NCBI GenBank assembly: GCA_964593065.1 | Contig: CAZQGO010000010.1 | Coordinates: 25,503 to 89,502 of the forward strand | Direction of reading: 5' to 3' | DNA: 64,000 nt | Origin: CAZQGO01 sp964593065 | Lineage (GTDB): Bacteria; Oederibacteriota; JAAXVQ01 | In this document: one piece after another, positions 7,450 through 15,975 of the stretch | Position numbering within the stretch: position 1 is the first letter of the stretch | How the letters are laid out: each line of letters starts with the position of its first letter | The notes under the pieces: model-generated | Told to the model about the DNA's origin: nothing | What the model saw: only the letters and a program-made list of their open reading frames with translations | Database searches by the model: none | Position numbers and translations under genes: made by a program

Positions 7450-9189
7450 CTAGTCGATCTTGAATTCCACGATCATGTTTCTGACTTTCAGGGAGTCCTG
7501 GCTGAGACGCTGGAGCGAGCTGGTGATCTGTTCCAGGGAGGAAGTCTGCTCCTGAACGGATGCGGCCACACTTTGGGCGGCGCCGAAATTCTTTTTGCCC
7601 AGAGCTTCGATGTCGCGGATGCGTTCCATCATGGTTTTCAGCACCTCGGACTGCCTGACCATGTCCTCGGAGATGGCCATCGACGCTTCGGCCGCCTGGT
7701 TGGCCTGTTGCAGGATGCGCTGCAGGGCTTCGCCCGCCTGGTAGACCGTATCCCGGCCCGTATGGACGGCGGAGGTGCCTTCGTGGGTGGCCTTTACGGT
7801 CAGCAGGGTTTCGTCCCGGATTTTGGCGATGTTGGTCTGGATCTGCTCGGAGGACCCGGCCGCATGTTCGGCCAATTTCCGGATTTCCTCGGCCACGACC
7901 TGAAAGCCGCGGCCCGCGTCCCCCGCCCGGGCCGATTCGATCGAAGCGTTCAGGGACAGCATGTTGGTCTGGGTCGTGATGCGCCGGATCGCCACCACAA
8001 AGCTGCCGATCTCGTCGAGACTGTTCGTCAGGTTTTGCATGCGCCGTTCGATGACGCCCATGTTTTCCGTGATCCCGTCGATGTGGCTCACGGAATCCTG
8101 CACCGTCTTCTTCCCCTGCTCCGAGAGATTTTCGGTCTCCATAAACAAGCGCGAGGCCCCTTCGGATTTCTGCGTCGTATCCTGCAGGGCGGCGGTCACC
8201 TGGTTGAGCATGGTGGTGGTGGCCGTCGTCTCCTCTTCCTGGCGCTGCAGATCCTCGATGAAGGCCCGCACGCTGGTATTGATGGCGTCGGCCGTGCCGT
8301 TGACCTGCTCCGAGGTGGCGGCGACTTCCTCCACCGACTCATTCATGCGGTTGATGAGAGCAATGGTGTTGGCCACGATCTGCCGCAGGTTCCCGAGAAA
8401 GCGGTTGAAGGCTTCGGCCAGCTTGCCCAATTCATCCCGGCGGTGCAGGTCGATGCGCCGGGTCAAGTCCCCCTGGTTGGATGCGATGTTCTCCATGATG
8501 CCGACCAGCTGGTTGATGGGCTGCAGGAAGGTGTTGGAGAAATACAGGCCCGCACCGGTCCCGAGGATCATGGCGATGATTAAAACCAGACCCAGCAGCC
8601 AGGTCAGACGCCGTTGTTTGGCCTGCATGCTCTTTAACGACAACCCGACATGCACGGTGCCCAGATATTTCTCCTGGGAGACGGCGGCCTTCCCCGGTTG
8701 CTCGGTCAGGCCTTCCAGAAACATGAGTTCCGCAGGCGAGCCCGACTCGGCGACGGGCTGCTCCTTGACCACGTTTTCGACCTGGATGTCCAGCACCGTT
8801 TCGTTGCGGCCCAGTTCGTAGGGACGGATGCGCACCTGCTCGGCCTTTTCGCCGCTGTCGGGCTCCCCCTTCTGCCACTGAATCCGGTCCGCGCCGTTCT
8901 GGGCCACGACCCGTCCCGCCGCATCCTGAATGGCCACCCAGTGGATGTCGGGCTCGCGCATTAAGCTGTCCACCAGGGCGTAGAGCGCCTTGTAATCCTT
9001 GGACAGCAACGGCTGCCGGCTGTTGTAATTGAGATTCTTCGCCAAGGCCTTGCCGCGGGCGAGATACTCCGCCCGCAGCGTGTTGCGCTGCTGCAGGTAG
9101 CTGGGCACGAAGGTCAGGAAGCTTACCCCGATGACGAGGGCGTAAATGAACCAGAGAACCGTGGTCTTTAAGCTTCTGTCCTGAGTCAT
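7450..9189 (-). CDS. Methyl-accepting chemotaxis protein (transmembrane)
   Basis: The protein has 579 residues with the classical layout. There is a transmembrane helix at about 9-30, a periplasmic sensor region at about 31-190, a second helix at about 193-217, a HAMP domain at about 218-270 and a long coiled-coil signalling domain to the end. The hairpin tip (NMLSLNASIESARAGDAGRG followed by FQVVAEEIRKLAEHA) is the conserved CheA/CheW contact region. It should control flagellar or other motility output through CheA. No che genes occur in the window. It starts 10 bp after the periplasmic binding-protein gene, whose product is a plausible ligand presenter. Confidence 0.93.
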   Translation of the reverse strand: MTQDRSLKTTVLWFIYALVIGVSFLTFVPSYLQQRNTLRAEYLARGKALAKNLNYNSRQPLLSKDYKALYALVDSLMREPDIHWVAIQDAAGRVVAQNGADRIQWQKGEPDSGEKAEQVRIRPYELGRNETVLDIQVENVVKEQPVAESGSPAELMFLEGLTEQPGKAAVSQEKYLGTVHVGLSLKSMQAKQRRLTWLLGLVLIIAMILGTGAGLYFSNTFLQPINQLVGIMENIASNQGDLTRRIDLHRRDELGKLAEAFNRFLGNLRQIVANTIALINRMNESVEEVAATSEQVNGTADAINTSVRAFIEDLQRQEEETTATTTMLNQVTAALQDTTQKSEGASRLFMETENLSEQGKKTVQDSVSHIDGITENMGVIERRMQNLTNSLDEIGSFVVAIRRITTQTNMLSLNASIESARAGDAGRGFQVVAEEIRKLAEHAAGSSEQIQTNIAKIRDETLLTVKATHEGTSAVHTGRDTVYQAGEALQRILQQANQAAEASMAISEDMVRQSEVLKTMMERIRDIEALGKKNFGAAQSVAASVQEQTSSLEQITSSLQRLSQDSLKVRNMIVEFKID

Positions 9190-9199
9190 GGCCGTGTTC

Positions 9200-10102
9200 T
9201 CATTGCACGTATTTTACCTCGGGAAACACCGACAGGTCTTCGATCCCGAGTTGCTTCTGCATTTTGGGATTCACGTAGACAATGATTTTACGGGGAGTTT
9301 CGACTTCGCCGCTCATGCCCTGGGCCAGAACCCGGCGGGCGTAATCCGCCGTTTGGGCGCCGATGTCCTGAAAATCCACCGAGAAGGCCGCCAGGGCGCC
9401 CGCCTTGACGTGATACATGGACAAGCCGATTAAGGGCAGGTTTTCCTGCGCCGCGTGCAGTATCAACTGTTGCACGACGGCCGGATGCGCGACGGTCTTG
9501 TCCGCCACCATCCACAGGAGGTCGACCTCGTCCGCGGTGAGTTTGCGCAGTGCGTCCGGGACCTTATCCTGGTCGTCCACCGCGATCGGGTGCAATGTCA
9601 GCTGGTATTGGCGCACCAGTTGCCGGGCTTGATTGATGTCCTGGGTTGAATAGCGCGGATTATAAATCACGCCCACCCGCTTGACGTTGGGAAACATTTT
9701 CTGGATTTTGGCGAATTGCTCGTCTAAGGGGATCTTGATGACGACGCCCCCGGCCTCGTGGTTGGGAATGACGGGAGGGTCCATGATCATGGTATAGACG
9801 ATCGGGATCTCAGCGTTCAGTTCCCGGGTGGTTAAAACGGCTTCAGTGCCGATGGGCACGACCACGCGGATTTGGGCCGGTTGATACCGGGACATGATTT
9901 TCCGGCCGCCGGCCAGGTCGCCTTCCAGATTGACGGCAACCGTTTCGAACGAGGCCTCCTGTTGCAGGCCTTTGGCGGCCTCCAGGTAGGGAGCCACGGA
10001 CCGGCTCAGGACCACGGCCACCTTCTCGGCGGCGCCCGCCTGCCAGGCGCACAGGGCCACGCCCGCGGCCAGCCCCAGAACCCGGGTCCCGTGTCGTATC
10101 AT
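9200..10102 (-). CDS. Periplasmic substrate-binding protein, ABC_sub_bind family
   Basis: The protein has 300 residues. A signal peptide ends near AWQAGAA (about residue 25). The body has the two-lobe periplasmic binding-protein pattern of the ABC_sub_bind (PF04392) group, with IPIVYTMIMDPP, VKRVGVIYNPRYS and a late AAFSVDFQDIGAQTADYA segment. No permease or ATPase gene follows. It is instead sandwiched between a TonB-dependent receptor (15 bp upstream) and a chemoreceptor (10 bp downstream), so it more likely delivers ligand information to the chemoreceptor than feeds an importer. The ligand cannot be read from sequence. Confidence 0.85.
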   Translation of the reverse strand: MIRHGTRVLGLAAGVALCAWQAGAAEKVAVVLSRSVAPYLEAAKGLQQEASFETVAVNLEGDLAGGRKIMSRYQPAQIRVVVPIGTEAVLTTRELNAEIPIVYTMIMDPPVIPNHEAGGVVIKIPLDEQFAKIQKMFPNVKRVGVIYNPRYSTQDINQARQLVRQYQLTLHPIAVDDQDKVPDALRKLTADEVDLLWMVADKTVAHPAVVQQLILHAAQENLPLIGLSMYHVKAGALAAFSVDFQDIGAQTADYARRVLAQGMSGEVETPRKIIVYVNPKMQKQLGIEDLSVFPEVKYVQ

Positions 10103-10117
10103 GACGGCTTTCCGCCC

Positions 10118-12421
10118 TCAGAACGCATAGGTGTAGTCCGCGGTCAGGCGCAGGACGCGCGGTCCCTTGACATAATGGTTCCCGACCTGGTCATAGGTAA
10201 GGTCGTTCTCGAAACAGTTGTAAATGGAAGCCGTCAGATTGACCCCTTTTAACCGGACGCCGGCGCTTACGTCGAACTGATTCAGCCAGATGTTGACGAT
10301 CCGCGCCCCGTTGTTGTACCGCGCGTCAAACTCCACGGTCCGGGGCACGCAGCCCAAATGGGCGTAAAAGTTTACGAACACCCGGTTCTCGTAATTGAAA
10401 CCCAGGATGCCGTTGATGAGGTCGCTGTCCCCCTCATCCACGATGTAGGAGGGGGGAACCCGCATGAGGTACAAGGTGTAATGGGTGTAATTCACGGACA
10501 GCTTGGCGTAGGGGAGGGGGTGGGTCGTGGCCTCCAGCTCGAAACCCCGGCCCAGGCGACTGTTGTTGTTGGACAAGGTGAGATTGGCCGAGGCGTTGTT
10601 CAGAATGTTGTTGTAATACAAGCCCGGTTGGGCCGGAAAAGACGGGTTGATCTGGCTTAAGTCCGGGGAGTATACGTACACGTTGACCCTTTCCGGAAGC
10701 GGCTGGATTTCATCCTGGGTTTCCCAGTAAAAATAGCCGCCCTTGGCCTGCAGCCATTTCCCCAGTTCGTATTCCACGCTCACTTCGCTTTGCTGGGTCC
10801 TCTCGGGTTTGAGCTTCTCGTTGCCCTGCCCTTCGACGAAGCCCACGGTCGTGCCCGCGTAGCGTTCCAGGAAAACCGGGGCGCGAAAGGCGCTGCCGTA
10901 GAGGGCTTTGAGCCGGAATCCCGGCCAGAAAGTATAGATCAGGCTGCCCCGCGGGCTCAGGTTGCTGCCGTACGCGGTGTTGTAATCGAAACGCGCCCCG
11001 GCTAAAAGCAGCAGGTTCTCCCAGGCGTGATATTCGTCCTGCACGTAGGCGGCGTAATTCTGGTCCCAGACCGTCGGGGTTCGGAAGTAATTTTGTCCGG
11101 ACCAGTCATGGGTGTAGCTGATCCCGGCCAGCAGATAATTATCCGCCGGCCACGCCAGATCATACTGGACCTCGCCGAGGAGTTCGTTCTCGGGGCCGGT
11201 CCAATACAGATAGGTCAGGGCCCGGCCCGTCAGCAGGGACAGAGCGTCGGCCTGGTCGATATAGTACCACCCCACGGCATCGGTGACCGGATGGGTCTGC
11301 CCCGAGTCTTCCACGATGATCGCGGCGCCCGGAGGCAGATCGGAGGCCGAGGCGATAGAATGCCGGGGGATCGTGAAATTCGTCTGCCGGATGTCCCGCT
11401 TCAGGTAATAGGTATCTTCCACGCGGGCCGTCACTTTCGAGAGGTCGTTGAGCTCCCAGACAACCCGGTTGTCCAGGTAGAGCGTATCCTGGTAGGCCCG
11501 TTGCTTCGGGGTGGGCGAGAAGAACAGGCCCTGGTAGGCCTCCTGGCTCTTGTGGAATCCGGCCCGAAGACTGAACCGGTCCGCCTGCTTGACCGCCACG
11601 TCGAAGTGGTCGCCTTCGTAGAAATCGTTGGGAGTGGAATTGATCAGGTCCAGGCCGTGCTCCGCCCAGTAGCCCGCGTCGGCCACGAAGTCCCATGCGC
11701 CGTCGCGCCGCCCGTAAGCCGTGAAGAGGTAGCGGGAAAGTTCCTCGTCCCCGTTCTTGGTGCCCACGCTCAGCTTGGTGTAGAGCCCCCCCAGGTCCGC
11801 GCCGTCCTTGGTGATGATGTTGATGACGCCGGCGAAGGCGTTGGCGCCGTAGAGGGCCGAACCCGGCCCCTTGATGATCTCGATCTGTTTGATGGCGTCC
11901 AGGTTGTTTCCGAAGGTGTCGTTGAAGTTCCCCCAGTCGATGGTGTTGAGTTTACGCCCGTCGAGCAGCACCAGGATTTTATTGTTGTAAGCGGACTGCA
12001 TGCCCCGGAAGCGCACGGTCTCGAAAATGCCCTCGTGCGTGAGGTCCGCGCCCGTGAAGTTGAGCAGGATGTCGGAAAGGGTCAGGGCGTTGCGCTCCCG
12101 GATTTCCTGCGCCGTGATGATGGTCACGTTGCCCGGCACTTCGGAAAGCTTCTGGAGATGCCGGGTCGCGGTGGTGACCAGGGCTTCTTCGCCGTAAATC
12201 ATCAATTCGGGAATATCCAGCGCCGGGATTTTTTCCTCGGGCCGGGTTTGCGCCGCAGCGGAATTTCCGCTCGGGCCCGGGGCCGTGACGGCGGGCAGCG
12301 CCTCCCCGGATGATGTGTTGGACCGGGCGGCCGGTACCGGCACCTGCTGGGCCAGGACGGCCGGCGCGCAAAGGGCCCAGAAAAAAACGCAAAGCAAACT
12401 CTTGCGCTTGACGTTTTTCAC
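10118..12421 (-). CDS. TonB-dependent outer-membrane receptor
   Basis: The protein has 767 residues. A signal peptide ends at about residue 24 (APAVLA). A plug domain follows, with VPGNVTIITAQEI, VRFRGMQSAYNNKILVLLDG, KQIEIIKGPGSALYGANAF and AGVINIITKDG. A long beta-barrel ends in an aromatic residue (TADYTYAF), the usual BAM signal. The length and plug are those of colicin I receptor/BtuB-like receptors that import siderophores, cobalamin or similar ligands with TonB energy. It heads an operon with a periplasmic binding protein and a chemoreceptor. A promoter lies at 12507-12536. The substrate is unknown. Confidence 0.93.
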   Translation of the reverse strand: MKNVKRKSLLCVFFWALCAPAVLAQQVPVPAARSNTSSGEALPAVTAPGPSGNSAAAQTRPEEKIPALDIPELMIYGEEALVTTATRHLQKLSEVPGNVTIITAQEIRERNALTLSDILLNFTGADLTHEGIFETVRFRGMQSAYNNKILVLLDGRKLNTIDWGNFNDTFGNNLDAIKQIEIIKGPGSALYGANAFAGVINIITKDGADLGGLYTKLSVGTKNGDEELSRYLFTAYGRRDGAWDFVADAGYWAEHGLDLINSTPNDFYEGDHFDVAVKQADRFSLRAGFHKSQEAYQGLFFSPTPKQRAYQDTLYLDNRVVWELNDLSKVTARVEDTYYLKRDIRQTNFTIPRHSIASASDLPPGAAIIVEDSGQTHPVTDAVGWYYIDQADALSLLTGRALTYLYWTGPENELLGEVQYDLAWPADNYLLAGISYTHDWSGQNYFRTPTVWDQNYAAYVQDEYHAWENLLLLAGARFDYNTAYGSNLSPRGSLIYTFWPGFRLKALYGSAFRAPVFLERYAGTTVGFVEGQGNEKLKPERTQQSEVSVEYELGKWLQAKGGYFYWETQDEIQPLPERVNVYVYSPDLSQINPSFPAQPGLYYNNILNNASANLTLSNNNSRLGRGFELEATTHPLPYAKLSVNYTHYTLYLMRVPPSYIVDEGDSDLINGILGFNYENRVFVNFYAHLGCVPRTVEFDARYNNGARIVNIWLNQFDVSAGVRLKGVNLTASIYNCFENDLTYDQVGNHYVKGPRVLRLTADYTYAF

Positions 12422-12506
12422 GCTGACCTCCCTGATTGGCCGGCTGCGGGCGGAAAACCCGGCGGCTGCACGCCGGCGGCAAGGACCGCACGCCTTTGGT
12501 CAGACT

Positions 12507-12536
12507 ATCATACCCCACTTATCCCGGACGCGCCAA
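12507..12536 (-). promoter_or_regulatory. Sigma-70-type promoter of the receptor/chemoreceptor operon
   Basis: TTGGCG (12531-12536) is followed after 18 bp by TATGAT (12507-12512). The leader to the ATG at 12421 is about 80 bp and contains a GC-rich inverted repeat. The -35 overlaps the end of the upstream coding region. Confidence 0.5.
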
Positions 12537-14246
12537 GCCTTTTAGCTCCAACTCCCCGGGCGTGACCCGTATGGAATAATTTTTTTTCGTGGAAAATGGA
12601 TATTCCCGGCCCCCCGCCGCAAGGCGGACGCGCCCTTCCGCCACTTCCAGACTTTCCCACGCTGCTCCCCGAGGCCGCAGCACGTTCAACAGGCAGATTG
12701 CCTTCTCCAAGCCGTCGCCCCGCCCGAAATTGACGACCTCGTCGGGTGTGGCCAGACCGCTCTCTTCATAAATGGATTCGGCCGGCAAGGCCTCGAGCCG
12801 CGCGTAGACCTCTTCCGGCGCCACCGAGGCGAAATTCTCAAGGCTTACCGGGTTGCGTTCCAGGCAGGCCTTGAGGAAGGGCATCCAGCCCTCGGGCGGG
12901 ATCTGGCGCGCGGCGTAAAAGGCCAGGTCGGCGACGGGATGGTCCCGCCGCCGCGAAGCCAGGTACGCAACGATTTGGTCACGGGACCATCCCAGGGGCA
13001 GCGACAGCGGCGGCGGAGAAACGTAATTCTTCCCCGGGGACGGCAGGCGCGGCTGCGTGCAGGCGAAGCGCTTGATGGCCTCGCAGAAGGCCGGCAGGTC
13101 CGGCAGGCGATCCAGCAACTGCCGGAATTCCTCATGCGTGCTTTCCAGCCGGCAATCCAGTTTCTTCCCCGCCAGTTGCTTTTCCAGCACATTGAGCACG
13201 TAGCGCCGGGGATCCGGCTCCAAGTCCAGGTCGTCCTCCTCGACTTCTTCGAGCAGTTTCCGCAGGGTGGCATCATGCACGCGGTTGGGGCTGGCATGTT
13301 CGTAGCGGAATAATTTTTCGGCCGCGATGAAGTAGCGGTGGCCGTCGCGGAAATATTCAAACTGGAAATACCCGCGGTATTCCCCGTGCGCGCGCAGAAA
13401 ATTCGTGAAGATTTCGAAGGTGATGGGCGTGGACAGGAAGCGCTGCAGGTGCCGGGTCAGGCGGAGGTAGGCCTGCGGATCGATGCTGGCCTGGGGATAT
13501 TCGCTGTGGATGACGCCGGACAGGTGCGCCACGAGGGTGACCCGTTCCTTTTCCAGCGCCCGCCTGGCCTTGGCGGACAGTTCCGTGCCGTTGAACCACA
13601 TGGTGCGCGTGACCAGCCGGCGGTTGTTGGTCAACACGCCTTCCTCGCGCGCGATGAAATTCTGGGAATGCAGCGGCGTGGCCAGCAGGAAGATGTCTTC
13701 CAGCGGGATCTCCGCCACCAGGTACAGAGCCGCGGCGTACAACGCCGACAAGGACACGCACTCCCCCGCACCCCGCCGGTGGCCTGTTTTATGGACAAAG
13801 GCGTCCATGGCCTCCACCGTCTCGGTTTTCCAATAGGGGATGGTTTCCCCGCCGTACCGGTCCAGCCCGAAATGGCGGCGGATGTCGAGGTCGAAATAAT
13901 ACTTGTCCCCTTCGTATCCGAACAGGGCGTTGGACCGGGACAACATGTCGAGGTCAATGAAATCGCGGAAGCGTTCGGTTTCCCGGCGTTGGGTCGTCAA
14001 GCCCCAGGTTTCCAGATCCAGATTGAAACTATAGTGTTCCATGATGTACTGCTTGAGCCGCTGCAGCCGCCGGTTGAACCCGAGTTTTGACATGCCGGCG
14101 AACCACGGATCTTCGCGCCACCGCCAGATCCGGGGAGACATCAGGTTGGCGAGCACCAGGGCGTAGAGCAGCTCCGGAAAAATGAACACTTCCATATCCG
14201 AGAGCGTGAACGCCGAGGAATATTTTTCCAGGGTCCTTGGATCCAT
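12519..14246 (-). CDS. Uncharacterised protein with a transglutaminase-like core
   Basis: The protein has 575 residues with no signal peptide; one weakly hydrophobic segment lies near 20-36. I do not recognise the whole protein. Residues about 150-215 contain GECVSLSALYAAALYL (Cys163), ATPLHSQNF (His193) and LTNNRR (Asn207/208). Their order and spacing fit a Cys-His-Asp/Asn transglutaminase-like fold, in which the cysteine attacks an amide. The C-terminal 350 residues carry charged helical stretches and match nothing I know. The ATG at 14246 has GGAGG with 5-bp spacing. The gene is the last of a five-gene run that begins with the paralogue pair. A cytosolic protease, amidase or crosslinking role is possible but unproven. 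Confidence 0.7.
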   Translation of the reverse strand: MDPRTLEKYSSAFTLSDMEVFIFPELLYALVLANLMSPRIWRWREDPWFAGMSKLGFNRRLQRLKQYIMEHYSFNLDLETWGLTTQRRETERFRDFIDLDMLSRSNALFGYEGDKYYFDLDIRRHFGLDRYGGETIPYWKTETVEAMDAFVHKTGHRRGAGECVSLSALYAAALYLVAEIPLEDIFLLATPLHSQNFIAREEGVLTNNRRLVTRTMWFNGTELSAKARRALEKERVTLVAHLSGVIHSEYPQASIDPQAYLRLTRHLQRFLSTPITFEIFTNFLRAHGEYRGYFQFEYFRDGHRYFIAAEKLFRYEHASPNRVHDATLRKLLEEVEEDDLDLEPDPRRYVLNVLEKQLAGKKLDCRLESTHEEFRQLLDRLPDLPAFCEAIKRFACTQPRLPSPGKNYVSPPPLSLPLGWSRDQIVAYLASRRRDHPVADLAFYAARQIPPEGWMPFLKACLERNPVSLENFASVAPEEVYARLEALPAESIYEESGLATPDEVVNFGRGDGLEKAICLLNVLRPRGAAWESLEVAEGRVRLAAGGREYPFSTKKNYSIRVTPGELELKGLARPG

Positions 14247-14300
14247 GCCTTCCTCCGGGCTTCAAGCCCCGCTTCCCGAGGCCGGCCCTCTTCCGCCGGG

Positions 14301-15011
14301 TTAAATCCAGCCCTCGATCCGCGACCAGATGACCAGAATGGTTTCCAGGCGCGCGTGCAGGTCCCGAAGGCGGCGCCCGTCCAGCCGGCCTGCGGGCGCC
14401 AGCAGCCGCACCGGCAGGTCCACCCGGAGCCACGGCCGGCCCGGACGCGCCAGGGCGCGAATCAGGCGGCCGGTCTTCAGCGGCCGATTCAATCCGATGT
14501 CGCCCGGCAGATCCGCCAGCCGCGCGGCGGCCACGTCCCGGAGATTGCGCAGTGTTTCCGCCGGGCAGGTTGCCGGTTCCGCGCCGGGCCGGTTTTCCCC
14601 GTAGACGTCGCCGCCGTTGGACAGCCATAATTTCACGCCGGCTTCGTTTCCTGGCCCGCCGCGGAAGCCGGACGGCAGCAGATGACAATCCACTCCGGCG
14701 CGGACTTCCCCGCCATCCTGGCACGCCCGGACTTGCGCGTAAAACTCCCGCTCCCCCGCCGGAGCCCGGAATCCACGATCTTCCGGCGTGCCGCTCCGGG
14801 CCCGGGGTTCTTGCTCGGCCGGGACCGGATTTCCGGCCGAGGCCGCGAACCAACCCCGTACGCGGTGTGCGAAGGCATAAACTTCCAGGGCGGTGGAAGG
14901 AGAAAAGGCGGAGGCCCGCGTCCGCATCCGTTCCGCGGGCCCCGAAAATTCGGATAGGGTGACGGTGATCAACAACGGCAGGCGCTTGGGCAGACCCGCT
15001 CCGGAAGCCAT
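14301..15011 (-). CDS. Hypothetical protein, Arg/Gly-rich
   Basis: The protein has 236 residues. I do not recognise it. It has no signal peptide or membrane helix. The middle holds VKLWLSNGGDVYGENRPG, and the end is rich in Arg and Leu with a leucine/arginine pattern (RLRDLHARLETI). The ATG lies 4 bp after the stop of the small exported protein and the gene ends 54 bp before the transglutaminase-like gene, so it is probably part of one operon. It is accepted because it fills the gap in the common gene direction; the amino-acid composition is somewhat biased, so a wrong call cannot be excluded. Confidence 0.5.
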   Translation of the reverse strand: MASGAGLPKRLPLLITVTLSEFSGPAERMRTRASAFSPSTALEVYAFAHRVRGWFAASAGNPVPAEQEPRARSGTPEDRGFRAPAGEREFYAQVRACQDGGEVRAGVDCHLLPSGFRGGPGNEAGVKLWLSNGGDVYGENRPGAEPATCPAETLRNLRDVAAARLADLPGDIGLNRPLKTGRLIRALARPGRPWLRVDLPVRLLAPAGRLDGRRLRDLHARLETILVIWSRIEGWI

Positions 15012-15015
15012 GGCC

Positions 15016-15369
15016 TCATTCGCCTTTTTCCAGAAAACCCTTGCCCAGGCCCTTCAAAAAAGCGCCTAAGGTTCTCCCCGCGTGTTTGAGCCAGTGCGCC
15101 ACGGCGCGCCCGACATTTTCGGCTTGGACCGCGCCCTGTCCCCCGGCTTTTTCCAAAGCCCGCCCGGTTTTCCGGGTGGCCGCGTGCACGGCCTGTCCGG
15201 CGCGTTCTCCCCCCCGCTCGGCCGCATCCGCACCCTGGCTGAGCCAGCGGCCTGCGGCCTGCAGGGCATCCTTCCCGGCCGGCTCCCGGCCCGCAGCCGC
15301 ACAAACGGCGGCCGTCCCGTGGAGTGCCGCGGCCACCAGCAGGCACGCGAGCAGGGTTCTTATTCCCAT
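15016..15369 (-). CDS. Small exported Ala-rich protein
   Basis: The protein has 117 residues when started at the ATG at 15369. Residues 1-25 form a clear signal peptide (MGIRTLLACLLVAAALHGTA, cut near AVCAAA). The mature part is made of Ala/Gly/Lys/Arg-rich amphipathic helices (GRWLSQGADAAERGG, GRALEKAGGQGAVQAENVG, HWLKHAGRTLGAFLKG) and ends in a basic KGLGKGFLEKGE. It resembles small helical periplasmic or bacteriocin-like peptides in composition only. The start overlaps the stop of the upstream paralogue gene by 10 bp, which suggests coupled translation. The function is unknown. Confidence 0.6.
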   Translation of the reverse strand: MGIRTLLACLLVAAALHGTAAVCAAAGREPAGKDALQAAGRWLSQGADAAERGGERAGQAVHAATRKTGRALEKAGGQGAVQAENVGRAVAHWLKHAGRTLGAFLKGLGKGFLEKGE

Positions 15370-15908
15370 GTGATGCTCCACCCCCAGGCCTCGGGGTCCG
15401 CGTCCACGTGCTCGACCCGCACGTGCTTGGCGCCGGTGGTCTCCGCCGCGGCCGTGATATTGCCCCGGACCACCTGGCGCATGTCCGCCGGCAGTTCCGG
15501 GTATTCCCGCAGCCAAAAGACGGCGCTTTTGGCGCCGCTCACCTCGACGCTGGCTTTCCCCTGTTCGAAGTAGGTGTTCCACAACTTCGCGGCTTGATGA
15601 ATAACGAAGGAAGTGGACGGGATGCGCAGCAGGAATTGATACACTCCCGAATAGCTGCGCCGGGCCATCTCGTAGCCCAGCCGGCGCAGGGGATCCGGGC
15701 TTCCGGGGAAAAGCGCCTCCGCGGCCGCGCGGTACAGTTGGGTCTGCAGCTCGACGGCGTTCCATTGAAACGCCAGGCTTTGCTGATAGAGATCGCGCAC
15801 GGCCGGGGACAGCCGGCTTAAAAATTCCTTTTCCGCCGCCTCGCCCTTCTCTTTGAACATCTTGCGCAGAGCGACCACGTCCGTGCCCTTGGTTCGGGAC
15901 AAAGTCAT
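15360..15908 (-). CDS. DUF2378-like protein, paralogue 2
   Basis: The protein has about 182 residues. It is a close paralogue of the next gene upstream: both begin with a TKGTDVVALRK segment and share EALFPG.PD.LR.LG, EMARRSYSGVY and a C-terminal W.ISW. Length and the ARRSYSGVY...FL motif recall the DUF2378/TIGR02265 family that is expanded in myxobacteria; this is by memory and not tested. No membrane segments are seen. The ATG at 15908 is chosen. A GTG 3 bp upstream and a TTG at the position homologous to the partner's start are alternatives. The function is unknown. Confidence 0.75.
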   Translation of the reverse strand: MTLSRTKGTDVVALRKMFKEKGEAAEKEFLSRLSPAVRDLYQQSLAFQWNAVELQTQLYRAAAEALFPGSPDPLRRLGYEMARRSYSGVYQFLLRIPSTSFVIHQAAKLWNTYFEQGKASVEVSGAKSAVFWLREYPELPADMRQVVRGNITAAAETTGAKHVRVEHVDADPEAWGWSITWE

Positions 15909-15975
15909 CACCCCCGGTCTTGCTCCCGGCGAGCGTTCCGGCCGCGTGGCCGCCGCCGGGTCCCGGCGGAAGCTC

